This document shows, in pieces, positions 18,005-33,400 of a stretch of 64,000 bases of DNA. Under the pieces are notes generated by a model. The model saw only the letters and a program-made list of their open reading frames with translations, searched no databases and was not told the DNA's origin. The position numbers and the translations under genes are program-made. Every line of letters starts with the position of its first letter. Position 1 is the stretch's first letter. The stretch is taken from contig JABACD010000025.1 of the NCBI GenBank assembly GCA_014237855.1, positions 1 to 64,000 of the forward strand, in the 5' to 3' direction. This DNA comes from Planctomycetota bacterium. GTDB lineage: Bacteria > Planctomycetota > UBA1135 > GCA-002686595.

Positions 18005-19500
18005 GTGTCAGCCAGGTTGCCGGCTTCCGCCGGGAGGGGACAGAATGGATCTCCGAGTCCAGCGGCACCCGCTGGATCCCCGTGATCGGACTCGAGGTGC
18101 ATGCCCAGCTGCGCACCATGACCAAGCTGTTCTGTGGCTGCGCCAACCGTTTCGGCGCGAGCCCCAACAGCCTGACCTGCTCCGTGTGCACCGGGCAGCC
18201 CGGCACGCTGCCCGTCCTCAACTGCGATGCACTCGAACTGGCCGTGCGGGCTGCCCTGGCCATCGGTGCGGAGGTCGCTCCTACCAGCAAGTTCGATCGC
18301 AAGAACTACTTCTACTGCGACGTTCCGAAGAACTACCAGATCACCCAGTACGACATGCCCTACTGCAGTGGAGGGTCGATCACGGTCCCCTCGGGGCGCA
18401 CCGTGCGGCTGAACCGCATCCACATGGAGGAGGATGCCGGCAAGTCCGTCCACGACCAGGGTGACTCGACCCTGGTGGACCTGAACCGCGCTGGTGTGCC
18501 ACTGATCGAGTCGGTGACCGAGGCCGACCTCGACAACGCCGAGGATGCGGCCGCCTATCTCTCTGCGCTTCGAGAGATCTTGATCTACACCGGCGTATCG
18601 AATGCCGACATGGAAAAGGGCGAAATGCGCTGCGATGTCAACATCTCCGTCCATCCGGTTGGTGCACCCTGGCGTACCAAGGTCGAGATCAAGAATCTCA
18701 ACTCCATCTCCAATGTGGTTGCCTCCATCGAGCACGAGATCCCACGTCAGATTGCGGCCTGGGAAGGCGTGGGCCCCGACCCCGTTCAGGAGACTCGACT
18801 CTTCGACGCGGAAAAGGGCACCACTCGCACCATGCGGAGCAAGGAAGGCGAAGCAGACTATCGCTACTTCCCCGACCCGGACCTCCCACCGCTGACGGCC
18901 AGCCCAGCCTTCATCGAGGAGCAACGCGCTGCGCTCCCTGAGTTACCGGGTGCCCGCCGGGCGCGCTACCAGGCCGAGATGGGCCTCTCGGCCTACGACG
19001 CGGGAGTGCTGACCGCCGCACGAGATGTGGCTGACTTCTTCGAGGCTGCGGCGCGGCTCTCAGGCCGCCCCAAGGAGGCCGCCAACTGGATCTCCAACGA
19101 GATCCTGCGAGCCCTCTCCGACGACGAGTACGAGGCCCAGCTGATCGACGAACTGCCCCTCAAGCCCTTCGATCTCGCCGACCTGATCGGCCTGGTCGAC
19201 AAGGGCACGCTGCACATGTCCGGAGCGCGGCAGGTCCTGCGTCAGATGATGAAGTCGGGCAAGGCTGCCGGAGAGCTGGTGATCGAACTGGGCCTCGAGC
19301 AGGTCCAGGACGACGAGCAACTCGAGGCCTGGTGCGCCGAGGCCCTCGTGGGACGCGAGGCGGTGATCGAGCAGGTCCGCGGAGGCAAGACCAAGGCCGT
19401 GGGTTCGCTGATGGGCGCGGTCATGCAAGCATCGGCTGGCAAGGCCAACCCGCAAAAGGTACGCGAGATCTTGCTGAGGCTGATAGGGACGGCCGAGTAG
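18001..19500 (+). CDS. gatB: Asp/Glu-tRNA amidotransferase subunit B
   Basis: GatB binds the misacylated tRNA, phosphorylates the side-chain carboxylate and transfers ammonia. The 499-residue product has the family opening (VIGLEVHAQL), the zinc-type Cys set (F-C-G-C-A-N, T-C-S-V-C-T-G), K-N-Y-F-Y-C-D-V-P-K-N-Y-Q, H-M-E-E-D-A-G-K, and a C-terminal YqeY-like tail (GSLMGAVMQASAGKANP). The start is GTG 18001 in a GTGA overlap with gatA. Presence of gatCAB implies that an indirect route is used for Gln- and/or Asn-tRNA. Confidence 0.97.
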   Translation: MSVSQVAGFRREGTEWISESSGTRWIPVIGLEVHAQLRTMTKLFCGCANRFGASPNSLTCSVCTGQPGTLPVLNCDALELAVRAALAIGAEVAPTSKFDRKNYFYCDVPKNYQITQYDMPYCSGGSITVPSGRTVRLNRIHMEEDAGKSVHDQGDSTLVDLNRAGVPLIESVTEADLDNAEDAAAYLSALREILIYTGVSNADMEKGEMRCDVNISVHPVGAPWRTKVEIKNLNSISNVVASIEHEIPRQIAAWEGVGPDPVQETRLFDAEKGTTRTMRSKEGEADYRYFPDPDLPPLTASPAFIEEQRAALPELPGARRARYQAEMGLSAYDAGVLTAARDVADFFEAAARLSGRPKEAANWISNEILRALSDDEYEAQLIDELPLKPFDLADLIGLVDKGTLHMSGARQVLRQMMKSGKAAGELVIELGLEQVQDDEQLEAWCAEALVGREAVIEQVRGGKTKAVGSLMGAVMQASAGKANPQKVREILLRLIGTAE

Positions 19501-19522
19501 CCAGGTTGCACGTCGAATCAGT

Positions 19523-19557
19523 GAGGGCCCCTCGTCTCGCTGAGACGGGGGGCCCTC
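19523..19557. terminator. Bidirectional terminator between gatB and convergent gene
   Basis: A 14-base stem (GAGGGCCCC-T-CGTC against GACG-G-GGGGCCCTC, with one T-G wobble) around a 7-base loop sits 22 bases after gatB. It is 23 bases past the stop of the convergent gene. No strong T-tract follows on either strand. Confidence 0.7.
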
Positions 19558-19580
19558 ATGATCCGTGCAGGTAGTTCGTA

Positions 19581-20642
19581 CTACTCGCCTTCGTCTGTGC
19601 TGGAGCCCATCGACCACTCGGCCTCGCCAGACATCTCTGCTGACATCTCCATTGTATGGGACTCGCCCATGGCATCGACCTCGCCCTCGACATCGGCGAA
19701 GAGAGTGATGTCACCCCCCATCTCGAACTCATTGACGTGGCCGCCTCTGAGGTCCCAAAGCATCGTGCCCTTGCCCTCGAATTCCATGCTGATGGTGGCA
19801 GAGATGTCGGCCTCGATGCCCTGCTCGCCAGCCATGAGATCAATGACACTCTGGATCAGGTCGGAGAGGTCAAGGCTCGTCTCACCATCGAACACGAAGG
19901 AGATCTCGCCGACGGTCACGCCGTCCACCTCGCGCGATCCGTTGTAGGTGCACTCGATGACGAACTCACCAAAGGCATCGGTGAGCTGACCCTCCATCTC
20001 CTCACGGAAGAGCTCGGCCATCTCCTCGGCTTCTTCTTCGTCAGCTCCGGGGTTGGCCGGCATGCCACCGGGGAAGAAGACTGTTCCCAGCTGCTCTCCC
20101 GAAGCCTCCCACGTGTCGCCCTTCTCGACCTCGCCATCGGGGAGGAGCGCAAGGAAGTCCATGTCCACATCGAGGTTCTCGAGAATATCCTCGTCGCCAT
20201 CACCATCGTGGAAGGACTTGATGTAGTCATCCTCGTCCGCGTCCCACTTGAAGGAGACCGTCGAGCCCTCGAGTTCTGTGAAGTCATCGACGACTTCGGA
20301 CTCGCTCTCCGGACCGGCCTCGAGGCTCAACTCATCGAAGGTGCGCAGGAGCTCCTGCTGCTTGCCATTCTTGGACTCGACGTACTCATCGGTCACGCCC
20401 ACCGTGGCGTTGATCATGAGGCCCTCATCCATCGCTCCTCCCATCATCTCTGCGGGCAGCTCGCTTCCATCGACGACCATGGACAGATCGTCCAGGTAGA
20501 AGGTCGCCGAGAAGTTCAGCTCCTTGCTGGATGCGGACCCTTCCGCGGGCTCGAAGGAGACCTTGTCAGCACGATTGGCGAAGGCCAGCAAGGGCAGGGC
20601 TGCAAGCGGCAGGACGACGGGAAGGGTCTTGGTGAGGTTCAT
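19581..20642 (-). CDS. Acidic exported protein of unknown function
   Basis: A 353-residue protein with a clear signal peptide (M-N-L-T-K then hydrophobic to A-F-A, residues 1-23). The mature chain is strongly acidic and rich in Asp, Glu and Met (D-G-D-G-D-E-D-I-L; E-M-E-F-E-G-K-G), predicted beta-rich. ATG 20642 is preceded by CAGGAAACC, a good ribosome site, so the longer upstream frame is discarded. The repeated 'x-G-x-x-x-E-F-E-G-K-G-x-x-x-W-D' pattern recalls periplasmic barrel or lipocalin-like strands, but no family is claimed. The acidity may suit a saline or calcium-rich environment; that is inference. Confidence 0.78.
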   Translation of the reverse strand: MNLTKTLPVVLPLAALPLLAFANRADKVSFEPAEGSASSKELNFSATFYLDDLSMVVDGSELPAEMMGGAMDEGLMINATVGVTDEYVESKNGKQQELLRTFDELSLEAGPESESEVVDDFTELEGSTVSFKWDADEDDYIKSFHDGDGDEDILENLDVDMDFLALLPDGEVEKGDTWEASGEQLGTVFFPGGMPANPGADEEEAEEMAELFREEMEGQLTDAFGEFVIECTYNGSREVDGVTVGEISFVFDGETSLDLSDLIQSVIDLMAGEQGIEADISATISMEFEGKGTMLWDLRGGHVNEFEMGGDITLFADVEGEVDAMGESHTMEMSAEMSGEAEWSMGSSTDEGE

Positions 20643-20835
20643 TGGTTTCCTGAGGGGGTTGAACGAGCGGCTTTGAGTACTGGTAGGCCGTCCAGAAGAG
20701 TCCAGCCGGGTTGGGATTTCGAGGGGGAGACTAGGCTTCTTTCGCACCTGACTCCGGTCCATTTTCTGTTCGATCTACTGGATTATCGACTTAATGCGAC
20801 TTCCTTGCGGCCAATCACCCCTCAGGGACGTGCTT

Positions 20836-26416
<5,581 letters not shown>

Positions 26417-26417
<1 letters not shown>

Positions 26418-27553
26418 TGTCCCCTGGGTCCGCTCCCCACTTCCTGCACGTCTTCTCGACCTTCGTGCCCGCTGGGCCCGAGATCCGAACCGTGCAGCTG
26501 ATCAATGCCCTGGGCACGAGGTACCGGCACTCGATCCTGGCAATTGACGGCCGGACCGATGCGGCGAGCCAGCTCTCGAGTGGTGTGAACGCAACAGTGC
26601 TCCCTGCCCCGCCCCGGGCAGGAACGGCGAGGACCACCAGCGCACTGCGCAAGCTCATGAAGCGCGAGAGCCCAGACCTGGTCCTGAGCTACAACTGGGG
26701 AGCCTTTGACAGCGTCCTTGCTTCCTGCTCGCTCCTGCGTCGAAAGCGTCACATCCACCACGAGGATGGCTTCAACGCCGACGAGGCCCAGGGCTTCATT
26801 GGCCGCAGGGTCCGAATGAGGCGGGCGACCCTTCCGTACCTGTCCAGGGTAGTGGTGCCATCTCATCTCCTGGCTGGCGTGGCACGCGACACCTGGAAGC
26901 TGCACGAGTCGAAGGTGAAGCTGATTCCCAATGGGATCGATCTGGAGCAATTCTCTGCCCGAGACGGTAATCCGGGTCTGCGCGCCAAGCTCGGCATTGC
27001 CCCGACCACCCCCGTGATCGGCTTCGTGGGGCACCTCAGACCAGTCAAGAATCCCGTCCGCCTGATACAAGCCTTCGCCAGGCTCCACACCAGGACCTTG
27101 CCCGCCCTCGTCATGCTCGGTACGGGCCCCGAGCATGGAGCTGTGATGAGTGCAGCCACTCGGCTAGGGGTGACGGACCGCGTTCATCTGGTCGGTCACC
27201 AGCAGGACACGGCACCCTGGTACCGCATGATGGATCTCTTTGCCATCAGCTCTGACAGCGAGCAGATGCCCGTGGCCCTGCTCGAGGCGATGGCCAGCTC
27301 TCTCCCCGTTGCATCGGTAGATGTTGGCGATGTCAGTCACATGCTTCCCGACAGTCAGGCCGACTTCGTCGTGGGTGGTCACCCCGACGGACGCGAAGGC
27401 GAGCTCGCCCGTGCCATGGATGCGTTGCTCACGGACTCGGAAGGTCGCGAGCTCCTGGGAGCCACGAACCGCAAGCGAGCCGAAGAGAGCTACTCTTTCG
27501 AGACCATGCTGGCGAGCTACAAGGAGCTCTACGACGCCACCCTGAACCGCTGA
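26417..27553 (+). CDS. GT4-type glycosyltransferase
   Basis: A 378-residue GT-B enzyme. The N-terminal domain has F-V-P-A-G-P-E-I-R-T near residue 20, typical of GT4 proteins. The C-terminal domain has I-P-N-G-I-D-L-E-Q-F, V-G-H-L-R-P-V-K-N and a donor-site motif D-S-E-Q-M-P-V-A-L-L-E-A-M-A-S. The canonical E-x(7)-E is modified to S-E-Q-M-P-V-A-L-L-E. It overlaps the MocA/SDR gene, suggesting a small polysaccharide or glycolipid operon. Confidence 0.9.
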
Positions 27554-27564
27554 TCCACCCGCAG

Positions 27565-28155
27565 ATGTCAGATTCTTCCCAGCCCTTCGAAGAGGCCCCC
27601 CACAATCCGCCTGCCTTCCCCCCCTTCGAAACGGCGAGCTCCAAGCGAGTCTACGACTCGCCCTGGTGCGGTCTACGCAGGGACGAGGTGGTACTGCCCA
27701 ACGGCAGGCTCCAGGAGTACCACGTCTTCGAGATCGCGGATGCAGTGGTCACCGTGCCGATTCGCAGCGACGGCTCGATCGTCATGGTGGGCCAGTACCG
27801 CTATCCACATGGAAGAACTCACTGGGAGTTTCCAGCAGGCCGAATCAATGAAGGCGAAGACCCGGCCGAAGCAGCTCGACGCGAACTGCGAGAGGAGACC
27901 GGCCACAGCGCCGGCAAGCTTGTACCGCTGCCGGGCTTCTACCCGACCAATGGCATCAGCGCCCACTACGCCCATGCCTACGTCGCACTGGATTGCGCTC
28001 CAGAGGGCGAGCTGGAGCTAGATGACTCCGAACAGCTCATCGTGCGCGTGTTTGCACAAGCCGAGGCCGAAGCTCTGCTGGATGCCGGCCTCCTGGCAGA
28101 TGCCTTCACCGCGCTCCCCTTGCTCTACTACCTGCGGGGAGCATTCAAGAGCTAG
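27565..28155 (+). CDS. Nudix hydrolase (ADP-ribose pyrophosphatase-like)
   Basis: A 196-residue Nudix protein. The box is complete: G-R-I-N-E-G-E, seven residues, then R-E-L-R-E-E-T-G, fitting G-x5-E-x7-R-E-x2-E-E-x-G. Upstream strands V-V-T-V-P-I and V-G-Q-Y-R-Y-P and the downstream G-F-Y-P-T-N-G-I-S resemble the ADP-ribose/nucleotide-sugar pyrophosphatase (NudF-like) branch. It lies 11 bases after the glycosyltransferase, so it may clear nucleotide-sugars or ADP-ribose. Substrate assignment is tentative. Confidence 0.9.
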   Translation: MSDSSQPFEEAPHNPPAFPPFETASSKRVYDSPWCGLRRDEVVLPNGRLQEYHVFEIADAVVTVPIRSDGSIVMVGQYRYPHGRTHWEFPAGRINEGEDPAEAARRELREETGHSAGKLVPLPGFYPTNGISAHYAHAYVALDCAPEGELELDDSEQLIVRVFAQAEAEALLDAGLLADAFTALPLLYYLRGAFKS

Positions 28156-28168
28156 ACCAGCCTCTTGC

Positions 28169-29173
28169 TCAACGCGAGAGCGCCTGCAGGAAGGCGACGA
28201 GGTTTGCGACATCGCGATCGCTCAGCTCAAGTGGTCTTATTTTCTCCGAGAGGTACGCGTTCGAGCGCCCCCCTGAGCGGTAGAACTCGACGACCTCTTC
28301 AAGGGTCTCGAAGCTTCCGTCGTGCATGTAGGGAGCTGTCTTGGTCAGCATGCGTAGCCCTGGCGTGCGGAACTTACCGGAGTCGGTGAGCTCGCCGGTG
28401 ACCTCGGCTCTGCCTGGCCTGAGGACACCGTCTTCAAGGCCGACGCCTGTATTGTGAAAGGCCTCGTCGCTGAAGTTCGGACCGTGGTGGCAGCGCCAGC
28501 AGCCACCCCGTCCCTCGTAAATCCAGAGGCCCGCCTGCTCCTCCGGGGAGAGCTCGCTGACCTCTCCCGCGCGAAAGCGGTCAACCGGAGAGTCAGCGAT
28601 CACGAGTGCACGCAGGAAGCTCGCCAGAGCCTTGGCAAGACGCTCTTCCGTCGGTCGCCCGCCAAATGCATCCACGAAGGCCTGGGCGTAATCCCTGTTG
28701 CCGGCGACGAACTTCAGGGCGGCCGGGATCCCGAGTCCCATCTCAGCGGGGTTCTCGATCGGTAGCAGTACCTGTGCCTCGAGGGTGGCCGCCCTTCCAT
28801 CCCAGAGCAGGTTCTCGCTCAGCCCCTTGTTGAAGAGGCTCGGTGCATTGAATCGCGTCGCCTGGCTGTCGATTCCAAGTGAGAGAGCTCTATCATCGGC
28901 GAATGCAAGGACTGGCTGATGACACGATGCGCAGGCCACGCTTGCGTCCTTCGATAGACGAGCTTCGAAGAACAGTCGGCGCCCCAAGGCGACCTGCTCC
29001 GGGCTAGCCGTGTCGACCTCCGCCAGTTCCTCCGCTCCCAGCTTGACGGAGCGATCCAGGGGTACCGGAAGGCTGTCGCTGGGAACTGCTCTCCGCACCA
29101 CTCCATCATCACTTGCCGCACAGAGCGCAACGAGCAGCATGCAGGCACCGGAAATCGCCCCCAGCTCTCTCAT
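28169..29173 (-). CDS. Di-haem cytochrome c peroxidase / MauG family protein
   Basis: A periplasmic di-haem protein of about 334 residues. It has an N-terminal hydrophobic signal segment, haem 1 motif C-A-S-C-H (81-85) and haem 2 motif C-W-R-C-H (about 225-229). The family strings L-G-R-R-L-F-F-E, F-N-A-P-S-L-F-N, W-D-G-R-A and F-R-T-P-G-L-R are present, with a C-terminal L-V-A-F-L. Members reduce H2O2 with electrons from a c-type cytochrome, or oxidise protein tryptophans. It lies 32 bases downstream of the TlpA-like selenoprotein gene and likely shares its transcript, which suggests a periplasmic thiol/peroxide function. I chose Met at 29173; the frame reaches 29191. Confidence 0.9.
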   Translation of the reverse strand: MRELGAISGACMLLVALCAASDDGVVRRAVPSDSLPVPLDRSVKLGAEELAEVDTASPEQVALGRRLFFEARLSKDASVACASCHQPVLAFADDRALSLGIDSQATRFNAPSLFNKGLSENLLWDGRAATLEAQVLLPIENPAEMGLGIPAALKFVAGNRDYAQAFVDAFGGRPTEERLAKALASFLRALVIADSPVDRFRAGEVSELSPEEQAGLWIYEGRGGCWRCHHGPNFSDEAFHNTGVGLEDGVLRPGRAEVTGELTDSGKFRTPGLRMLTKTAPYMHDGSFETLEEVVEFYRSGGRSNAYLSEKIRPLELSDRDVANLVAFLQALSR

Positions 29174-29205
29174 GGCGAGGTCAACGAACACTCAGGCCAG
29201 AGGGG

Positions 29206-30288
29206 TCACTCCGAAGAGGAGCTCTCCTTGGCGTCCTTGACGAGGCGTGCAATGGGCGTATCCATCGCAGGGCCGCTATGCCCACGCTCGATGATCTTTC
29301 CAGAGGAGTCGATCAACACGTAGGTCGGATATCCAGCGACCTTGAACAGGTCCGCGATGGGAGACTCTTCGCCCTGGTACGCACTTAGCCAGCTGACTCC
29401 GTACTTCTCAAGACCATCGCGATAGGCCTTCTCATCGTCGCCAGTGTTGACACCGATCAGGACAAAGGGGTCATCCTTGTGACGCTCAACGAGCGTCTGC
29501 AGGTGGGGCATGCCCTTCCTGCAAGGTCCTCACCAGAAGCCGTAGAAGTCCAGGAGAACGACCTTGCCCCTGTAATCGGAGAGACTGAACTCAAAGCCGT
29601 CGATGGTCTTGGCCTCGAAGTCAGGTGCGATCTTGCCGACCTGCACCGCCTCCGAGGCTCGGATCTCCCGCACCTTCTCAGCCCAGCTCGTCTCGGAGAA
29701 ATCCTCGGTAATCCGGACCAGGTAAGCATCGCCGCGCTCCTGCGTCTCTGCATCCTTTGACTTGCTCATCATGGCCGCCGCCTGGAAGAGAGCACAAGCA
29801 CGGTTCTCAGAGACCTTCGAGTTGCTGATCACCACCTCGCAGAAACCCAACGACTCCTCTTCCCCCAGAACTCGCCTGTCCTTGTAGATCCGCCCCAGGA
29901 CCTGGCTGAACCAGTCGGCATCCAGGTGTTCCTCGATGAGCGTTGCGTAGATAGGCATGAGCACCTCATCTCGCTTGCTGACCTTGATCCCCGCATCACG
30001 GACATGGCTCGCCATCCACAGCAGGGCGCGGCCATTACCTTGTTCGCCAAGCTCCTCGAAGAGAGGCCAGAACTCGATGGCGGGCTTTGAGTCACGCAGC
30101 TCCCTGCGCTCAATCTTCGTGGCCTTCTCAACCAGTTCCTTCCAGTGCTCGACCGCTGCTTCGTAGTCCGCGACCAGAAGCTCATAGTCATCCTCGATGG
30201 CGACGACTGAGCTGGGTGCGTTCGTGGCGAAGGCCAACGCTCCAGCACCTAAGAGGAGCCCGGGTATCAGTAGAGACTTCAATTTCAT
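29206..30288 (-). CDS. TlpA-like thioredoxin selenoprotein (Sec at in-frame TGA 29530-29532)
   Basis: Read through one TGA, this is a 360-residue exported thioredoxin-fold protein. A signal peptide (M-K-L-K then hydrophobic to A-F-A) is followed by a helical domain of about 190 residues. The TlpA/AhpC-type domain then shows A-P-D-F-E-A-K-T-I-D-G and G-K-V-V-L-L-D-F-Y-G-F-W, then codon 253 = TGA, then G-P-C-R-K-G-M-P-H-L. Conserved C-terminal strands V-L-I-G-V-N and the cis-proline segment G-Y-P-T-Y-V-L-I-D follow. Homologues have W-C-x-x-C, so the TGA replaces the nucleophilic Cys: Sec253-G-P-C256. The 108 codons after TGA are in the same frame and well conserved. A stem-loop follows the TGA, and selB lies at 42745-44661. 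A Cys-to-stop mutation or a base error is the alternative. It lies upstream of the di-haem peroxidase gene. Confidence 0.85.
29498..29523 (-). promoter_or_regulatory. Candidate bacterial SECIS stem-loop
   Basis: On the transcribed strand, six bases after the TGA, UGCAGG pairs with CCUGCA (6 bp, plus a flanking U-G wobble). Inside is an AA/CA internal loop and a GGG-CAUG-CCC upper stem. The apical loop begins about 17 bases after the UGA, close to the arrangement of E. coli fdhF where SelB binds. If the top G-C pair opens, the loop starts with G, as SelB-bound loops usually do. It lies within the coding sequence, as in bacteria. Confidence 0.65.
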
Positions 30289-30405
30289 TGAATCTGCTGG
30301 GAGAGGGGTTCTTTGGAACCCAGACCATATCCTGTCGGGATCAGCTTTGCGCCGCTGAATGCGAGCGCGAGCAATTTTGACGAAACTCGAATTACCAGCG
30401 GTCAC

Positions 30406-33400
30406 TCACTCCAGGGACTCCAGCTCGGCCGTGAACATCGAATAGGCCCCCTCACGTAGGGCCTCGACTGGCACTTCCCCACCGTCCACCTTGGCGAGTA
30501 GGGAGCGCTGGGCCTGATAATCCCTGTTCACGAGGCCCGCCCGGCTCTGAAGCATGCGCCAGGCCTTGCGCCGTTCGACACAGAACAGGACCAGATGCCT
30601 CGAGAGAGCCGTGAGCTTGTAGCCCCCCTTGCCATCGGGGACCTCGATTGTCACACCGAAATCCGGAATGTACGAACGGTGCTCAGGATCGAGGAAGCTT
30701 CGCTCGAGGACATCCCGCTGCGTGATGCAAGTCAGCATGTCATCCAGAGAGAGACCCTCACCCTCGCCCTTGAAGGGTCGCGTGTGCCTTCGGAATCGCG
30801 CCTCGGTCGCAGCCCAATGGGCCACCGTGTAGCGCCGCTTGTCCTTGGTTCCCGGCACCCTCACCTCGGCCCAGTCACGAGAGGGGCTGGGGTTGCCCTT
30901 CAGGTCCAGGGTCTCCGAGTAGGTCTCGCCGCGGGTCGGGTCGTGGACGTACTCGGGACAGGAGCGCGAGTCACGCACCCGGCTGGCCTGCCTCGTTGCC
31001 AGATCGTCCGCTACACCATGCTCAGGCTGGCAAGTGGTGAAGCACTGATAGAATGCCGTGCCCCGGTACTCCAGGCCGTCCAGCAGAGCCTTGAAGAACT
31101 TGGGTGCATTGGCCAGTGAAACTTGAGCGACAAAGGCCGAGCCGTGCCCACCAAGGAATGACTCCGAGACGCTCTTCTTCTCCGTCAGCTTGCCCTGGGT
31201 GAATGAACCGAACGAGTTCATGTCACCACCACCAGGCATCGGCGTGGAGTCGGAGTTCTGGCCGCCGGTGTTCGAGTACACCTGGGTGTCCAGCATCATG
31301 AGCATGACGTTTGGACGGTTCTGGAGAACGACCTTGGAGACATTCTGGTAGCCGATGTCCCCCATACCACCGTCACCCCCAATCGCCCAGATCTTGGGTA
31401 GCTCGCGGACCTCCAGGTCGGTCATCACGGTGTCGGTCAGGTGGGTCAGCGTGTAGAACTCCCCCTGATCGATGACATCGCTCTCGCGATCAAGGAGTGC
31501 ATCGCAAAGTCGCTCGGGGATGACCGAGCGCCGGGCATGATCCATGATGAAGCTCTCACCAAACAGCCAGGAGATCGTTGCACCGTCCTGGAACAACGAG
31601 TTCATCCAAGGATAGGGGTGGGGATTCGACGGCGGAGTCGAGCCATACACCGTGTTGCATCCAGTGTGGGCCCCCATGGCCATCACGCTCATACCGTTGG
31701 CCAGGCGGCCGTCCACGGTCTGGAGATCGCGATGATTGAAGGCATCCTGGCGCAGGACGGAGGAGATGGCGCGAACCACCTCGTCATCACTGATCTCGCC
31801 ATGGGCAGAGAGGCGCTCGTCCGTGTCCGACTCGTTCTCGCCACCCAGCCCCATCAAGAGGTGGGCAACTGCACGACGGAAGAGCTCGTACTCCTCCGCA
31901 GACCGCTGCTTGAGCGCATTCAGACGCAGCACACCGTGCTCCTCGAGGCGTGCCGCCTTGCCCAGCATGCGCTCGGCCTTGGCGTGGTACAGCGGACGCA
32001 TCAAGGCCTCCGTCATTGTTGCCAGGCCTCGAAGGACCGACTTCTCACCGCAACCAGCGCAGGCTCCGTCACCGCTGACGATGGCCTCATACTTGCTACG
32101 CAGCATCAGGTGATTGCGCAACACGGCCTGGTGTGACTCGTGCAGGTCGTCTGGATCGAAGCGCCCCAGGTACTTGCGTGGAGTATCAGGGAGGAGGTCG
32201 AGGAAGGCGGTGCCGGTCATGTGCTCCGCGTTGAGCTCTCCGCTGTCCGGGGTCATCACCAGGGCCTGGTTGTCGCCACACTCCACGACACACTCGCCAC
32301 ACCCCTTGCAGAGGTCGGAGACCATGATCTGGAAGACCCCCCCTTCGCCGGGTTTCTTCTTCTCAACCGAACCGAAGATCAACGGGACCTTGTGGAAGGC
32401 CACCGGAACCTCTTCGAACACACGCCGGAACTCCTCACGGGTGGTGTCATCCACGCTCGTGACCGTTGCCAGCGCTTCCTCGACCAGGGTTCCAAATGAG
32501 TCGGAGCCCTTGGCCGCCACGACCTCCTTCATTCGTGCGCGTACCTGGTCCTCGATCAGCTCCAGCGCACCGAGCATTGCCTGCCGTCCCTCTGGGTCGG
32601 TCACATAGCCCTGCACCGCTGTACGCAGGATCGTCCCCACATCCTGAGCCGAGTTCGGCAGGGCCGTATCGGGACAGGAGACGATGCACTCCATGCACTG
32701 CGTGCAGTTCTCCGGTATCCATCGGGGAGTCTCGCGACGAGCCGTGAACTTGCTCGAGGTCGCCCCTGTAGCCGCGGCCATGACGCTGACTGAAGAGAGC
32801 GTCGATGCCGGCTGAAAGTAACCCAGGCCTGAACGGAACTCCTTGTCGAAGGTGCTAGTTCGTGCAACGGGAATTCGCTCTCCCTGCTCCTCTGGGGTAT
32901 CGCAGTGCATGGTGGAGCCGCACTCCCCGCAGGGCAGCATGGCCGGCAGCCGCATTGAGGATTGATCAGCAGCTTCCAGCGTTCCATGAGGAACCGCTCG
33001 AACACGAGCGAACCCTTCGGTCATGACCGTCATGTTCGACTCGACGACAGCTTCGCCAAAGCGCCCGAACTTCTTGTGGTACTGGGCCCGAACAACTTCT
33101 TTGAAGCGCTCCTCGTCGATTCCGTACTCTGCCAGGAATGGTGAGATCCCGAAGAAGGCACCGAGGAAGGCATTGCCCTGCATCCGCAGCTGGAGGTCCG
33201 CTCGGCTGGTCGCATGGCGAGCAATGTCGAAACCTGGGAGGGTGTAGAGCTGAATGTCCTTGTCGATGATCTCCTGGCGGTAGCGCCGGGGAATTCGCTG
33301 CCACGCAACCTCGGGCTCTTCTTCAGATTCCCACACGAAGGTCCCGCCCGCTGCCAGGCCTTCGAGAGGATTCGAGTGCGTGAAGGCCCGCGGGTCACAA

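Noticed and set aside
29206..29511. Separate small thioredoxin starting at Met 29511, with the upstream part a truncated gene
   Set aside because: It would begin after the active-site Cys, lacking the first strands of the fold. Both parts are in one frame and make one complete TlpA domain if TGA is read as Sec.
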